Below, one piece after another: positions 1 through 6,539 of a DNA stretch of 64,000 bases; the first letter of the stretch is position 1, and every line of letters starts with the position of its first letter. A program made the translations under genes and the position numbers. A model generated the notes under the pieces. The model was not told where the DNA came from. It saw only the letters and a program-made list of their open reading frames with translations, and ran no database searches. The DNA is taken from positions 13,578 to 77,577 of the forward strand of contig QULU01000023.1 of assembly GCA_003481775.1 (NCBI GenBank), in the 5' to 3' direction. The DNA is from Clostridiaceae bacterium OM02-2AC. Lineage in GTDB: Bacteria > Bacillota_I > Bacilli_A > Erysipelotrichales > Erysipelotrichaceae.

Positions 1-47
1 AAGCACCTGTCATTTTCAAAACGAAGACAGCAAGTGTCTTAGAGTTC
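1..47 (-). repeat. R1 repeat copy 1 (relaxase 3' end hairpin)
   Basis: This stretch is a diverged copy of 823-877: an AAGCACCTGTCATTTTC arm, a partner arm and the reverse complement of a GTGGAACTCTAA relaxase tail. In the second copy the same sequence is the end of the MobV relaxase and its terminator. The two copies flank the lipoprotein gene 184-693 as direct repeats. It may be a remnant of another mob gene whose body lies left of the window. Confidence 0.6.
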
Positions 48-70
48 CACATTCTATTTTGAGTGCAAAA

Positions 71-100
71 AAGCAGGAGAACTTTTCAGATTTCCTGCTT
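71..100 (-). terminator. Rho-independent terminator after lipoprotein gene
   Basis: Arms AAGCAGGA and TCCTGCTT pair around a short loop, and on the minus strand the hairpin is followed by a run of T. It lies downstream of the gene at 184-693. A near-identical terminator follows the Imm26-like gene at 35613-35642 in a different element, which links the two cargo genes. Confidence 0.75.
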
Positions 101-183
101 AGTAAAGCTGTGAAGATTTAATTGTAGTCAGTTTTTCTTATACCATCCGAAATTTATACTTTAATGTTCTCTCATAACAAAAA

Positions 184-693
184 TCAATTTTGTCCTCCAA
201 CAAAAATACCGTTTGGGGGATTATCCCATATAAAATTATCCTCAGCCACTTCGCTCTCCAATGCAATTTCAATTTTATATATCCCCACATTTTGAGCATT
301 TTCATCATCCTCACTATACATATAAAAATTCATACAATACCGTTCCTTCTCTGTCAATATGAGATACATACCATCCAATTCCGTTTTCCTTTTACCATAG
401 TTGCTTTCACTTGATGATGCACAATCGCCCTCAAAACTTTGGATACTGCCCTCAATATAATCGAAAAAAGCAGAGATTTCAGTGTCTAAATTCTCAATGT
501 TCTTTTTGCTTTCTTCGGAAAATAGAGATTTGAGTTTCTCTGAATCCTGTTGCTTACATGCCTCGATAATTTGTTGACACATCTTATCCGTTTCATTTTG
601 TTCAGAGCTAAACCAGTCATTGAAATATTTGTTAGAGCAGCCTGTTAAACCGAGTATAATAATCACACTGGAAAGCAACAATACTTTTTTCAT
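184..693 (-). CDS. DUF5104-like lipoprotein
   Basis: The 169-residue product starts MKKVLLLSS and has a lipobox LGLTGCS, so it should be exported and lipid-anchored by Lgt/LspA processing at the Cys near residue 19. The acidic mature part (KSLFSEES, FFDYIEGS, then a beta-rich half) resembles DUF5104 proteins; no catalytic motif is visible. The ATG at 691-693 is preferred over an upstream ATG because it has an AAAGGATG ribosome site and follows the promoter at 769-797. It is the first single-gene cassette, between two R1 repeats. Its function is unknown; an extracytoplasmic immunity role is only a guess from the cassette context. Confidence 0.7.
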   Translation of the reverse strand: MKKVLLLSSVIIILGLTGCSNKYFNDWFSSEQNETDKMCQQIIEACKQQDSEKLKSLFSEESKKNIENLDTEISAFFDYIEGSIQSFEGDCASSSESNYGKRKTELDGMYLILTEKERYCMNFYMYSEDDENAQNVGIYKIEIALESEVAEDNFIWDNPPNGIFVGGQN

Positions 694-768
694 ATAATTA
701 CATCCTTTACTGAATAATTGCAAAATCACTTATTGGATTAAGGTCATTACAAAAAATTTCTTACTATC

Positions 769-797
769 ATTATACTTCATCAACCTAAAGAATGGAA
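769..797 (-). promoter_or_regulatory. Cassette promoter P1
   Basis: On the minus strand TTCCAT and TATAAT are separated by exactly 17 bases, about 75 bases upstream of the lipoprotein start. The same -35, spacer length, most of the spacer and the -10 recur at 3410-3438 and 5344-5372 in front of unrelated cargo genes. Confidence 0.7.
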
Positions 798-822
798 GAT
801 ATTTTCTTACTCCCTAAAGCAA

Positions 823-861
823 AAGCACCTGTCATTTTCAAAGTGAAAACAGCAAGTGCTT
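823..861 (-). terminator. R1 repeat copy 2: hairpin at the relaxase stop codon
   Basis: AAGCACCTGTCATTTTCA and its imperfect partner TGAAAACAGCAAGTGCTT form a long stem that overlaps the TAA of the MobV gene. The following minus-strand bases are only moderately T-rich, so this could be a terminator or a 3' stabilising hairpin. A related hairpin follows the second relaxase upstream region at 33923-33959. Confidence 0.55.
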
Positions 862-2093
862 TAGAGTTCCATATCCTGTTTTTTGCTTTTTGCCTGATCC
901 GTCCGGCTGACTTCACGCTCTGCAATTTCTTTCTTTTTGCGGCTCAACTGCTCTATAATAGAATTTTTGGCTTTCTTCTTGATTTGCTCCGTTCCGGCTT
1001 TTTTGACCTCCGGTTTCATCAGCGTGGTTTGGATTTTCTGAATGGTTGATTTCATAGCGTTTGTGATTCTGGCAATCACGCCATCCAATCGTTTCACTGC
1101 ATACTCAACTTCTTTCTTTGAAGCCTTACGCTCAGGGGAGAGAACCCACGCTTTAGACTGCTCCACCAGCTTAATATCCTCCTTGTGCGTTTCCAGTTTT
1201 ACAGTATCAGCAACGACCTCAACCGCCTTGTCATAGGCAATATCGGCAACCTCGTCCACCAGAGCTTCCACATCTTCAATCTTCATCGTGAGTTCTTCCA
1301 ACTTTTGCTCCTGTGCTGCCAGTTGCTCCTTTTGCTTGAAAAGAATATAGTCCTGTTTTTCCAGATAAGCACGACCACCATATTCCGGTTCTTCTTCCAG
1401 TTGTAAGCCATGCTTTTTCGCCACATCAAACAACAGCACTCGGCAGGCTGAATCGAAAGTCATCTTGCGGTTATTTTTTCTTCCGACAGGCTTCTCCGGT
1501 TCTGGCAGTTCAAACCCCAGTGCTTCCAAAGCCTTTTCCTGTTGTGGGGCAATCTCCCCATATTGATTTTCACAGTCGAACACATGACGCTCGTGAATAT
1601 GAGGGGTGCTTTCATCCAAGTGCAGTGCCCAATTCAGGATATGGACATGAGAGCCGAAACGCTCATTTACGATTTCCATAAATTCTGTGACGATCTCAAT
1701 GAGCAGTTCTGGTGGAACATGATTATCAAGCGTTCCAATCTGATAGACCGTTTCCTCTGGACAGGTCTTTTTGCTTTTGAGCAAATCTCCGGTTTCCTTA
1801 TTTCTTTCAGGGTGTCGGTTCTTCACATTTCTTTCGTTTTGTCCGGTTACAAAATCACGATACCTCTGACGATAAAAAAGATGTTCCACATCTTCAAAAG
1901 TGGCAGACAGCTCATTTTCCTTATCGGGATTTTTGAAATTGCGGAAGCCATTGTAACAGTCCCAATAGAGATTTTGTTTGGCTCGTTCTTCGTCAATGTG
2001 TTCGCTGTTGGCAATGTCAAAACTGCGGTCATTGTGCTTCGGATTATAAACGCCATTCTTTCCGGCTCGTCCATTGTGTCTTGTTAATTTCAC
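861..2093 (-). CDS. MobV-family relaxase (TnpZ-like)
   Basis: This 410-residue protein should nick oriT and lead transferred DNA of the small transposon. Near the N-terminus is the MobV pattern KLTRHNGRAG...ID..R...N, and further in a metal-binding stretch LDESTPHIHERHVF, as expected of Mob/Pre enzymes. The C-terminal half is charged and coiled-coil-like, ending QDMEL. The GTG at 2091-2093 is chosen because AGGAGG stands seven bases upstream; the longer reading to 2396 only translates the oriT palindrome and a terminator. In Tn4451 the equivalent gene is tnpZ. The other relaxase in the window (33963-35543) is of the different MobQ class. Confidence 0.85.
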   Translation of the reverse strand: MKLTRHNGRAGKNGVYNPKHNDRSFDIANSEHIDEERAKQNLYWDCYNGFRNFKNPDKENELSATFEDVEHLFYRQRYRDFVTGQNERNVKNRHPERNKETGDLLKSKKTCPEETVYQIGTLDNHVPPELLIEIVTEFMEIVNERFGSHVHILNWALHLDESTPHIHERHVFDCENQYGEIAPQQEKALEALGFELPEPEKPVGRKNNRKMTFDSACRVLLFDVAKKHGLQLEEEPEYGGRAYLEKQDYILFKQKEQLAAQEQKLEELTMKIEDVEALVDEVADIAYDKAVEVVADTVKLETHKEDIKLVEQSKAWVLSPERKASKKEVEYAVKRLDGVIARITNAMKSTIQKIQTTLMKPEVKKAGTEQIKKKAKNSIIEQLSRKKKEIAEREVSRTDQAKSKKQDMEL

Positions 2094-2180
2094 ATGAGTT
2101 CCTCCTTTTCTTTTTGATTTCCCCGACAGGGGAGAAGGGCAGCGAAGCTGATTCCTTGCGGCTTTCTGCGTCAAGTAATA

Positions 2181-2215
2181 CCCAGTACTAAGTGGCGAGA
2201 CGCCACTTAACTGGG
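2181..2215. other. 35-bp palindrome, candidate oriT of the MobV relaxase
   Basis: Nested perfect arms CCCAGT/ACTGGG and TAAGTGGCG/CGCCACTTA surround an AGA loop, about 90 bases upstream of the relaxase start. MobV enzymes act on hairpin-containing origins directly upstream of mob. I cannot assign the nick position. Confidence 0.55.
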
Positions 2216-2387
2216 CAAGGCTGCCGCCCTTGACCTGCACAGGGGTATTGCATTCCCTGTACCCATGCACAAAGGGTTGCACCCTCTGTACTCCCGCCCG
2301 AACAAACTGACTTCGCCCCGTCTCAAGCTCTGTCAGTTCCTTCGGTTTTACAAAACAGTCCACCGGACTATTTTGCAAAAAGAAAAA

Positions 2388-2421
2388 CCGACGCATGATC
2401 GCTTTACGCTCAATACATCGG
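2388..2421 (-). terminator. R2 repeat copy A (half copy): cassette terminator
   Basis: On the minus strand CCGATGTAT pairs with ATGCGTCGG (two G-U pairs), followed by TTTTTC. It lies about 95 bases past the stop of the gene at 2516-2962. The surrounding 2381-2463 is nearly identical to 3562-3645 and 4593-4668; the left half of the repeat is missing here and runs into the mob leader instead. Confidence 0.65.
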
Positions 2422-2515
2422 TTTCTTTATCTGACCTTGACGGTCATATTCAGTTGTGGCAGATTACAGGTAATCTACAAATTTCCCAAAACAAAATAGG
2501 ATATTTATTTTTATT

Positions 2516-2962
2516 CTATTCAACTACATACCCATATTCTGTGTGTGGTAAATACCTTACAGTTATCTTATCTCCTAAATCGCTACCTGTTCCCCAATAT
2601 TTTAATGAATGTTCTTCTCCAGTTTTCTCATCTCTAATATGTATTCTTCTTTCACTATTAGAGTTTTCTCCTGACATTGCACCTTGTGTAACTTCTCCGG
2701 TAACTTCAACTAAATTGTTAGATAGTAAATAAGGTATATCCAAGCAACAAGGAACAGTTATAAATATACCGAGAATCAATAACCCAACAACTGCCATCAC
2801 ATTGATTATTTTTTCCCATTTTTGATATTTTATTTTTTCTTCTTCATTGACAGCCTTTCGTTTTATAAACTTCCCATTTTTCTTTCTATGCAAAACATAC
2901 ATAATTAAGACTATAAATGATACTATAATCACTCCAAAAGTTCTAAACATCAATAATGCCAT
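2516..2962 (-). CDS. Small membrane protein, DUF3592-like
   Basis: 148 residues with two hydrophobic helices (about 1-22 and 48-70) and a C-terminal soluble part that ends LGDKITVRYLPHTEYGYVVE. The pairing of two helices with a beta-rich tail ending in a D(K)ITVRYxP motif resembles DUF3592 proteins; the match is by eye. The start has AAGGAG about nine bases upstream. It is a single-gene unit in the cassette array, with an R2 terminator behind it, and shares the upstream neighbour's promoter region or has its own unseen one. No enzymatic residues are visible. Confidence 0.6.
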   Translation of the reverse strand: MALLMFRTFGVIIVSFIVLIMYVLHRKKNGKFIKRKAVNEEEKIKYQKWEKIINVMAVVGLLILGIFITVPCCLDIPYLLSNNLVEVTGEVTQGAMSGENSNSERRIHIRDEKTGEEHSLKYWGTGSDLGDKITVRYLPHTEYGYVVE

Positions 2963-2990
2963 AAATTTGTACTCCTTTCAAAGCGACACG

Positions 2991-3371
2991 CTATTTATTA
3001 ACAGCTTTATCAGCTAATCTTTTATCTCCCCATGGCGTTTTCAGCATAGGCTCATTATCAATAATTCCTGCTCTTAAAATTTCAAGGGGTTTTTCTAATT
3101 GTAAGATGTTTTTATTATCTATAATAATAGCAGTTTGAAATTCCTCAAAACTTTCAAAAACTCTGTCTTGAAATATAAAAGATATATTTTCTTTACATTC
3201 CTCTGCGTTAGCAGGTAAAACACAGGAACCCATCACATATTTTTTCTCATTATAGGAAAACTCAATAAGAGTAAAAGCCATATCATTATCATAATCAGAC
3301 TTGATAATTTCCATTAGATCTTTTGCTTCAATAATGAGCGTTGGCTTTTCATTTTTCTTAAAACCAAACAT
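2991..3371 (-). CDS. Hypothetical cytosolic cargo protein
   Basis: I do not recognise this 126-residue protein. It has no signal peptide or membrane helix, starts MFGFKKNEKPTL, and alternates predicted strands and helices (TLIEFSYNEKKYVMGSCV, IIDNKNILQLEKP). The ATG at 3369-3371 is chosen for its GGAGG eight bases upstream and because it fits the promoter at 3410-3438; the longer start lacks this. It sits 28 bases from the DUF3592-like gene and may be cotranscribed with it. The size, acidic character and cassette setting are like immunity proteins, but this is inference. Confidence 0.6.
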   Translation of the reverse strand: MFGFKKNEKPTLIIEAKDLMEIIKSDYDNDMAFTLIEFSYNEKKYVMGSCVLPANAEECKENISFIFQDRVFESFEEFQTAIIIDNKNILQLEKPLEILRAGIIDNEPMLKTPWGDKRLADKAVNK

Positions 3372-3409
3372 GAATAACACCTCCAAGAATTAACTTTATC
3401 TTATTTTTC

Positions 3410-3438
3410 ATTATACTTCATCAACTTAACGAATGGAA
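3410..3438 (-). promoter_or_regulatory. Cassette promoter P3
   Basis: Same TTCCAT, 17-base spacer and TATAAT as P1 and P5 on the minus strand, with the TATAAT about 40 bases upstream of the start at 3371. The flanking bases CATCAACTTAA are also shared, so the whole promoter block is a repeat. Confidence 0.7.
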
Positions 3439-3458
3439 GAAAAAATTTGTGTGCAGAG

Positions 3459-3645
3459 TTCCTGTTCAAGCCTTGTAACGCGCATTTATGCAAAATCCAT
3501 AGTCCCCGATACTTTCCTCACGGGTGATATACAGTCGGAATTCTGTCAGCTCATGAAATAAGAAAAACCGACGCATGATCGCTTTACGCTCAATACATCG
3601 GTTTCTTCATCTGACCTTGACGGTCATATTCAGTTGTGGCAGATT
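3459..3645 (-). repeat. R2 repeat copy B (full), with terminator and 36-residue ORF
   Basis: This 187-bp block is nearly repeated at 4497-4668. It contains the terminator stem at 3568-3601 (T-run 3562-3567) for the gene at 3661-4410. It also holds an open frame of 36 codons on the minus strand (3466-3576) beginning MRRFFLFHELTEF. The ATG is inside the terminator stem and no ribosome site precedes it, so translation is doubtful. The ORF may be the decayed end of an older gene (its tail, ESIGDYGFC, is kept in copies B, C and D). Confidence 0.75.
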
Positions 3646-3660
3646 AGCCAATTTGAAAAA

Positions 3661-4410
3661 TTACTCTGGCACATCTACTGAGTAGCTCAGACAATCGCCT
3701 CTTTTATTGCTTTTCAAATCGTTATAATACCACATATACATCGTTCTACCATATTCTTCATATTCTATAATCCCATCTGGCTTTTGACCTTCTACTTCTA
3801 ATGAGTAAATTTCTTTATCATGTGCATAGCCAAAAACGAATCTGGTATCCGGATAATTTGGATTTAAGTCTTGTTGAATATCACTTATTGTTAAAGATAA
3901 ATGGATAAATTTTTTGAAGTCTCCCCCATAAGTGGTATCTGGTGTAGTGGTAGCTGGTGTAGCATTTACAAACGCATATTGTGTACTTTCATTTTCTATC
4001 TTTTTTTTGCAGCGTGCAATCACAAAACCTTGAACGGGATCGTTATCACTTCCTGCCCGATAGAAAATAGTATCATACTGTTTGCCATTCCATATATGCA
4101 ATATTTCATCAACATGATTAAGAAAATCTTCTGGAACAGAAAATTCTTCATTTTCAGCATTCAAAGGAGAATTCAAAATAGCTTCTTCGACAGAACTATA
4201 ATATATGAGTTCAGAATCCTTTTTATCGTAATCACTCAAATTGAATTCGACATATGCATTGTCTTTATTGTCATCTTCCGGAACATAAGTATAACGACCA
4301 TTTTCAATATGGTCATCATAATCAACAAACAGTCCAATACATATCAGCGCTGCAAAAATCAAAAAAACTATTCCTACAATGATTAGCAATATTTTCAAAA
4401 ATTTTTTCAT
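3661..4410 (-). CDS. Hypothetical membrane-anchored cargo protein
   Basis: A 249-residue protein not recognised as a known family. Residues 1-25 (MKKFLKILLIIVGIVFL...) form an uncleaved signal anchor; the rest is acidic and would face outside, with VYSLEVEGQKPDG-type strands and a Tyr/Trp-rich end (TMYMWYYNDLKSN). The ATG at 4408-4410 has AAGGTGG upstream and is preferred to one four codons earlier. A TATAAT lies about 35 bases upstream near 4443-4448. It is followed by the R2 terminator and is a single-gene cassette. Confidence 0.65.
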   Translation of the reverse strand: MKKFLKILLIIVGIVFLIFAALICIGLFVDYDDHIENGRYTYVPEDDNKDNAYVEFNLSDYDKKDSELIYYSSVEEAILNSPLNAENEEFSVPEDFLNHVDEILHIWNGKQYDTIFYRAGSDNDPVQGFVIARCKKKIENESTQYAFVNATPATTTPDTTYGGDFKKFIHLSLTISDIQQDLNPNYPDTRFVFGYAHDKEIYSLEVEGQKPDGIIEYEEYGRTMYMWYYNDLKSNKRGDCLSYSVDVPE

Positions 4411-4496
4411 ACAAAAGTCCACCTTCTTGCTTCATTTCAGTAAATTATATCATACCGATATGAACAATTCAATTCACGCTCTATCAAGTAGTTTTT

Positions 4497-4668
4497 TACT
4501 TACCTATAACGCACATTTCCGCAAAATCCATAGTCTCCGATACTTTCCTCACAGGCGATATACAGTCGGAATTCTGTCAGCTCATGAAATAAGAAAAACC
4601 GACGCATGATCGCTTTACGCTCAATACATCGGTTTCTTCACCTGACCTTAACGGTCATATTCAGTTGT
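4497..4668 (-). repeat. R2 repeat copy C (full)
   Basis: Second full copy of R2, with terminator stem at 4599-4632 serving the gene at 4697-5266. The minus-strand ORF (4500-4607) codes 35 residues differing from copy B by a handful of substitutions and a different end, so copies B and C are diverged rather than fresh duplicates. Confidence 0.75.
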
Positions 4669-4696
4669 CTAACATCGTACTGTTATAAAATCTATG

Positions 4697-5266
4697 TCAT
4701 TTACGATTTTTCTTATGCTGATTTGCCCAGTAAGATTTTACAGGGATTCTTCTTCTCTCTATATCCTCCATAAATTCTTCTTTGTCAATATTACTATCAA
4801 TGGTAAATAATTTTTCTCCATTTACATATACACGCATAGAACCTTTCTTTCTCTCGCAATAGGTAATGTCTTCAAAGTGAAAAGTTCTCTTTCTGCCAAA
4901 AGTTGAACGCCATGTGATTTCATCTCCGTTCACTTCCAGTTTCCACATTACCATATTGACTATTCCGCTTATGCCTACTAAAAAAAATATTCCAAATATA
5001 CAAATGACAAACATATCTTCTTTTTCCCTAAGACTCATAGCCGTACAACAAGCAAAAAATATTGTACCTACGATAAATGCCACGACAAGGAATTTCTCTG
5101 TTTTTATTGTATAATGCGTTCTAATTATTCCCTTTTTCTGTTCTTCCTCTCGTTCTTTAGCTCTCTTTTGTTGAAGATTTACAAGATATTTCAAAAGAAG
5201 AAGTACAACTAAATAGGGACCTATTTGTGTAATTATATTAAAACACATTCGTAAAAAATCATTCAT
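4697..5266 (-). CDS. DUF6560-like membrane protein
   Basis: 189 residues: a first membrane helix (about 8-27), a charged linker RAKEREEEQKKG, two more helices (about 55-75 and 85-107), then a soluble domain with a WKLEVNGDEITWRS pattern and GRKRTFHFEDITYCE. This PH-like tail behind a helical hairpin is what I recall for DUF6560. The ATG at 5264-5266 follows GGAGGGCAA directly; the upstream ATG overlaps that ribosome site and is rejected. It is driven by P5 and ended by R2 copy C. Function unknown. Confidence 0.6.
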   Translation of the reverse strand: MNDFLRMCFNIITQIGPYLVVLLLLKYLVNLQQKRAKEREEEQKKGIIRTHYTIKTEKFLVVAFIVGTIFFACCTAMSLREKEDMFVICIFGIFFLVGISGIVNMVMWKLEVNGDEITWRSTFGRKRTFHFEDITYCERKKGSMRVYVNGEKLFTIDSNIDKEEFMEDIERRRIPVKSYWANQHKKNRK

Positions 5267-5343
5267 TTTGCCCTCCATAGTCCCAGATATATAAAAATGA
5301 TTGTTTGAAATCGAGCATTAAAAACCTCAATTTTTCATATTTT

Positions 5344-5372
5344 ATTATACTTCATCAACTTAAAGAATGGAA
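5344..5372 (-). promoter_or_regulatory. Cassette promoter P5
   Basis: Third copy of the TTCCAT-N17-TATAAT promoter block, 78 bases upstream of the gene at 4697-5266. The bases upstream of it (GTGTGCAGAGTTCCTGTTCAAGCC region, reverse complement) also match those at P3, so promoter and R2 copies abut in the same order twice. Confidence 0.7.
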
Positions 5373-5391
5373 GAAAAAATTTTGTGTGCAG

Positions 5392-5462
5392 AGTTCCTGT
5401 TCAAGCCTTGTAACGCACATTTCTGCAAAATCCATAGTCCCCGATACTTTCCTTGCAGACGA
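5392..5462 (-). repeat. R2 repeat copy D (left half only)
   Basis: Only the left half of R2 is present, coding the tail SIGDYGFC in the same frame, then the sequence diverges toward the transposon gene block. It marks the right end of the cassette array. Confidence 0.65.
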
Positions 5463-5511
5463 TAGGCAACGGTCAAAACATCAGGTCTGCACCTGACATT
5501 TTAACCGCATA

Positions 5512-5820
5512 TCAGCCCTGATTATCACATTGTCCCTGCTGGCTGTTCAGCCCATGCTTTTTCGCATATTCGCTGGCTTTCTGTCTGCGTTCCTCACTGT
5601 AAGGCGGCAGGAAGCGGATAGACAGACGGGACTTTGCCAGCTCATAAGAAACACCGCCTTGAACATTGGATTTTTCCAGTCTGCAAAGGTCAGGGTACTT
5701 CTTAGCAAAAGCAGCCAACCTCTTTTTCAATCCGGCGTTGTGGGTGTAGATATTTGCCTTGTCCTCGCCCTCATTAAAGAGAACGATTGTTTCTTTCTCA
5801 ATCTTCGTAAGTCTCGCCAT
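5512..5820 (-). CDS. Small conserved transposon protein
   Basis: 102 residues, basic and mostly helical (MARLTKIEKETIVLFNEGED...KKRLAAFAKKYPDLCRLEK). The middle, YELAKSRLSIRFLPPYSEE, and the basic tail could bind nucleic acid, but no named family is recognised. Its start lies inside the end of the gene at 5798-6046 (23-base overlap), with GGGAGG ahead of the ATG, so the pair is translationally linked. Such small genes commonly sit between tnpV and cargo in Lachnospiraceae Tn4451-like elements. Confidence 0.6.
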   Translation of the reverse strand: MARLTKIEKETIVLFNEGEDKANIYTHNAGLKKRLAAFAKKYPDLCRLEKSNVQGGVSYELAKSRLSIRFLPPYSEERRQKASEYAKKHGLNSQQGQCDNQG

Positions 5821-6046
5821 AGCAGCCCTCCCTATGGTTTTTCAACACACGCAGCTTGCAGTAAAAGCAGCGATACCACCTTTCAACACCTTCAGCACTC
5901 AGCTTAACGGAAAGCATATAAAACAGCTTCTTCGCCACTGGATCGGGTGCAAGGGCAGCTACCATACGCAAACGCTCGACAGTTGCTTTCAGGTTCGGAC
6001 AGCCAAAGGCATAAAGGGCTTCCATTTCATTCCGGTTCATCTTCAT
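5798..6046 (-). CDS. Small conserved transposon protein
   Basis: 82 residues beginning MKMNRNEMEALYAFG, helical in the first half (VERLRMVAALAPDPVAKKLF) and with a Cys-containing end FYCKLRVLKN...GCYGE. The ATG at 6044-6046 has a perfect AAGGAGG eight bases upstream; the longer reading lacks one. It is likely cotranscribed with tnpV and tnpX to the right and overlaps the next gene. The family is not named here; it could be an excision accessory or a regulator. Confidence 0.6.
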   Translation of the reverse strand: MKMNRNEMEALYAFGCPNLKATVERLRMVAALAPDPVAKKLFYMLSVKLSAEGVERWYRCFYCKLRVLKNHREGCYGETYED

Positions 6047-6155
6047 TGTGTTTTCCTCCTTAAAGTTTGATAAATGAAAAGCGACAGACACTTCATAAGG
6101 AAATACCTGTCGCTTCGTTTACGATATAAATTTGTTGGTTTTGGACTTGATAAAA

Positions 6156-6539
6156 TCAGCAGTAAATCATTTCCTGTCTGATGATTTCTTCGGCTCGGTT
6201 ACGAATAGAGTTCATGGACTGTACCCACAACATCTGATTGTCTGCTTTCATGGTTTCGGTCACACCCTCGGCTTGTTTCATCTGCTCAATGATAAGGCTG
6301 CATCTTTCCGTTGCCTGTTCGTCCAGGTCAGCAAGGTAAGTATGCAGTTCGCCGGATAAACAGAGGGCAGAGAACCTTGTAGGGCGGTACTGCTCCAAAT
6401 ATGTCCTGTGCAGTCTGCCCCACATACCGATAGGGCGGTGTTCCTCCGGTAGCTTCAAGTCCGGCACATAGTAATCGCCCACAAGAACATAGTCCAGACC
6501 GTTGCTTTTGTCATGGATTCGTGATTTCAATTCTGTCAT
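6156..6539 (-). CDS. tnpV: TnpV-like transposon protein
   Basis: 127 residues with the TnpV pattern: an N-terminal VGDYYVPDLKLPEEHRPIG segment, GRLHRTYLEQ, then a helical half containing ADLDEQA and ending NRAEEIIRQEMIYC. TnpV in Tn4451 is a small accessory protein proposed to act like an excisionase. The start overlaps the last bases of tnpX (ATGA overlap), so the two are coupled. Two more family members sit in the other two elements at 39140-39517 and 52753-53100. Confidence 0.8.
   Translation of the reverse strand: MTELKSRIHDKSNGLDYVLVGDYYVPDLKLPEEHRPIGMWGRLHRTYLEQYRPTRFSALCLSGELHTYLADLDEQATERCSLIIEQMKQAEGVTETMKADNQMLWVQSMNSIRNRAEEIIRQEMIYC

Noticed and set aside
861..2396. Relaxase start at 2396
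   Set aside because: The extension translates the oriT palindrome and the R2 terminator; the GTG at 2091-2093 has AGGAGG.
3459..5462. R2 repeats as a CRISPR array or insertion sequence
   Set aside because: Units are about 170-187 bp, separated by whole genes, with no terminal inverted repeats and no transposase.
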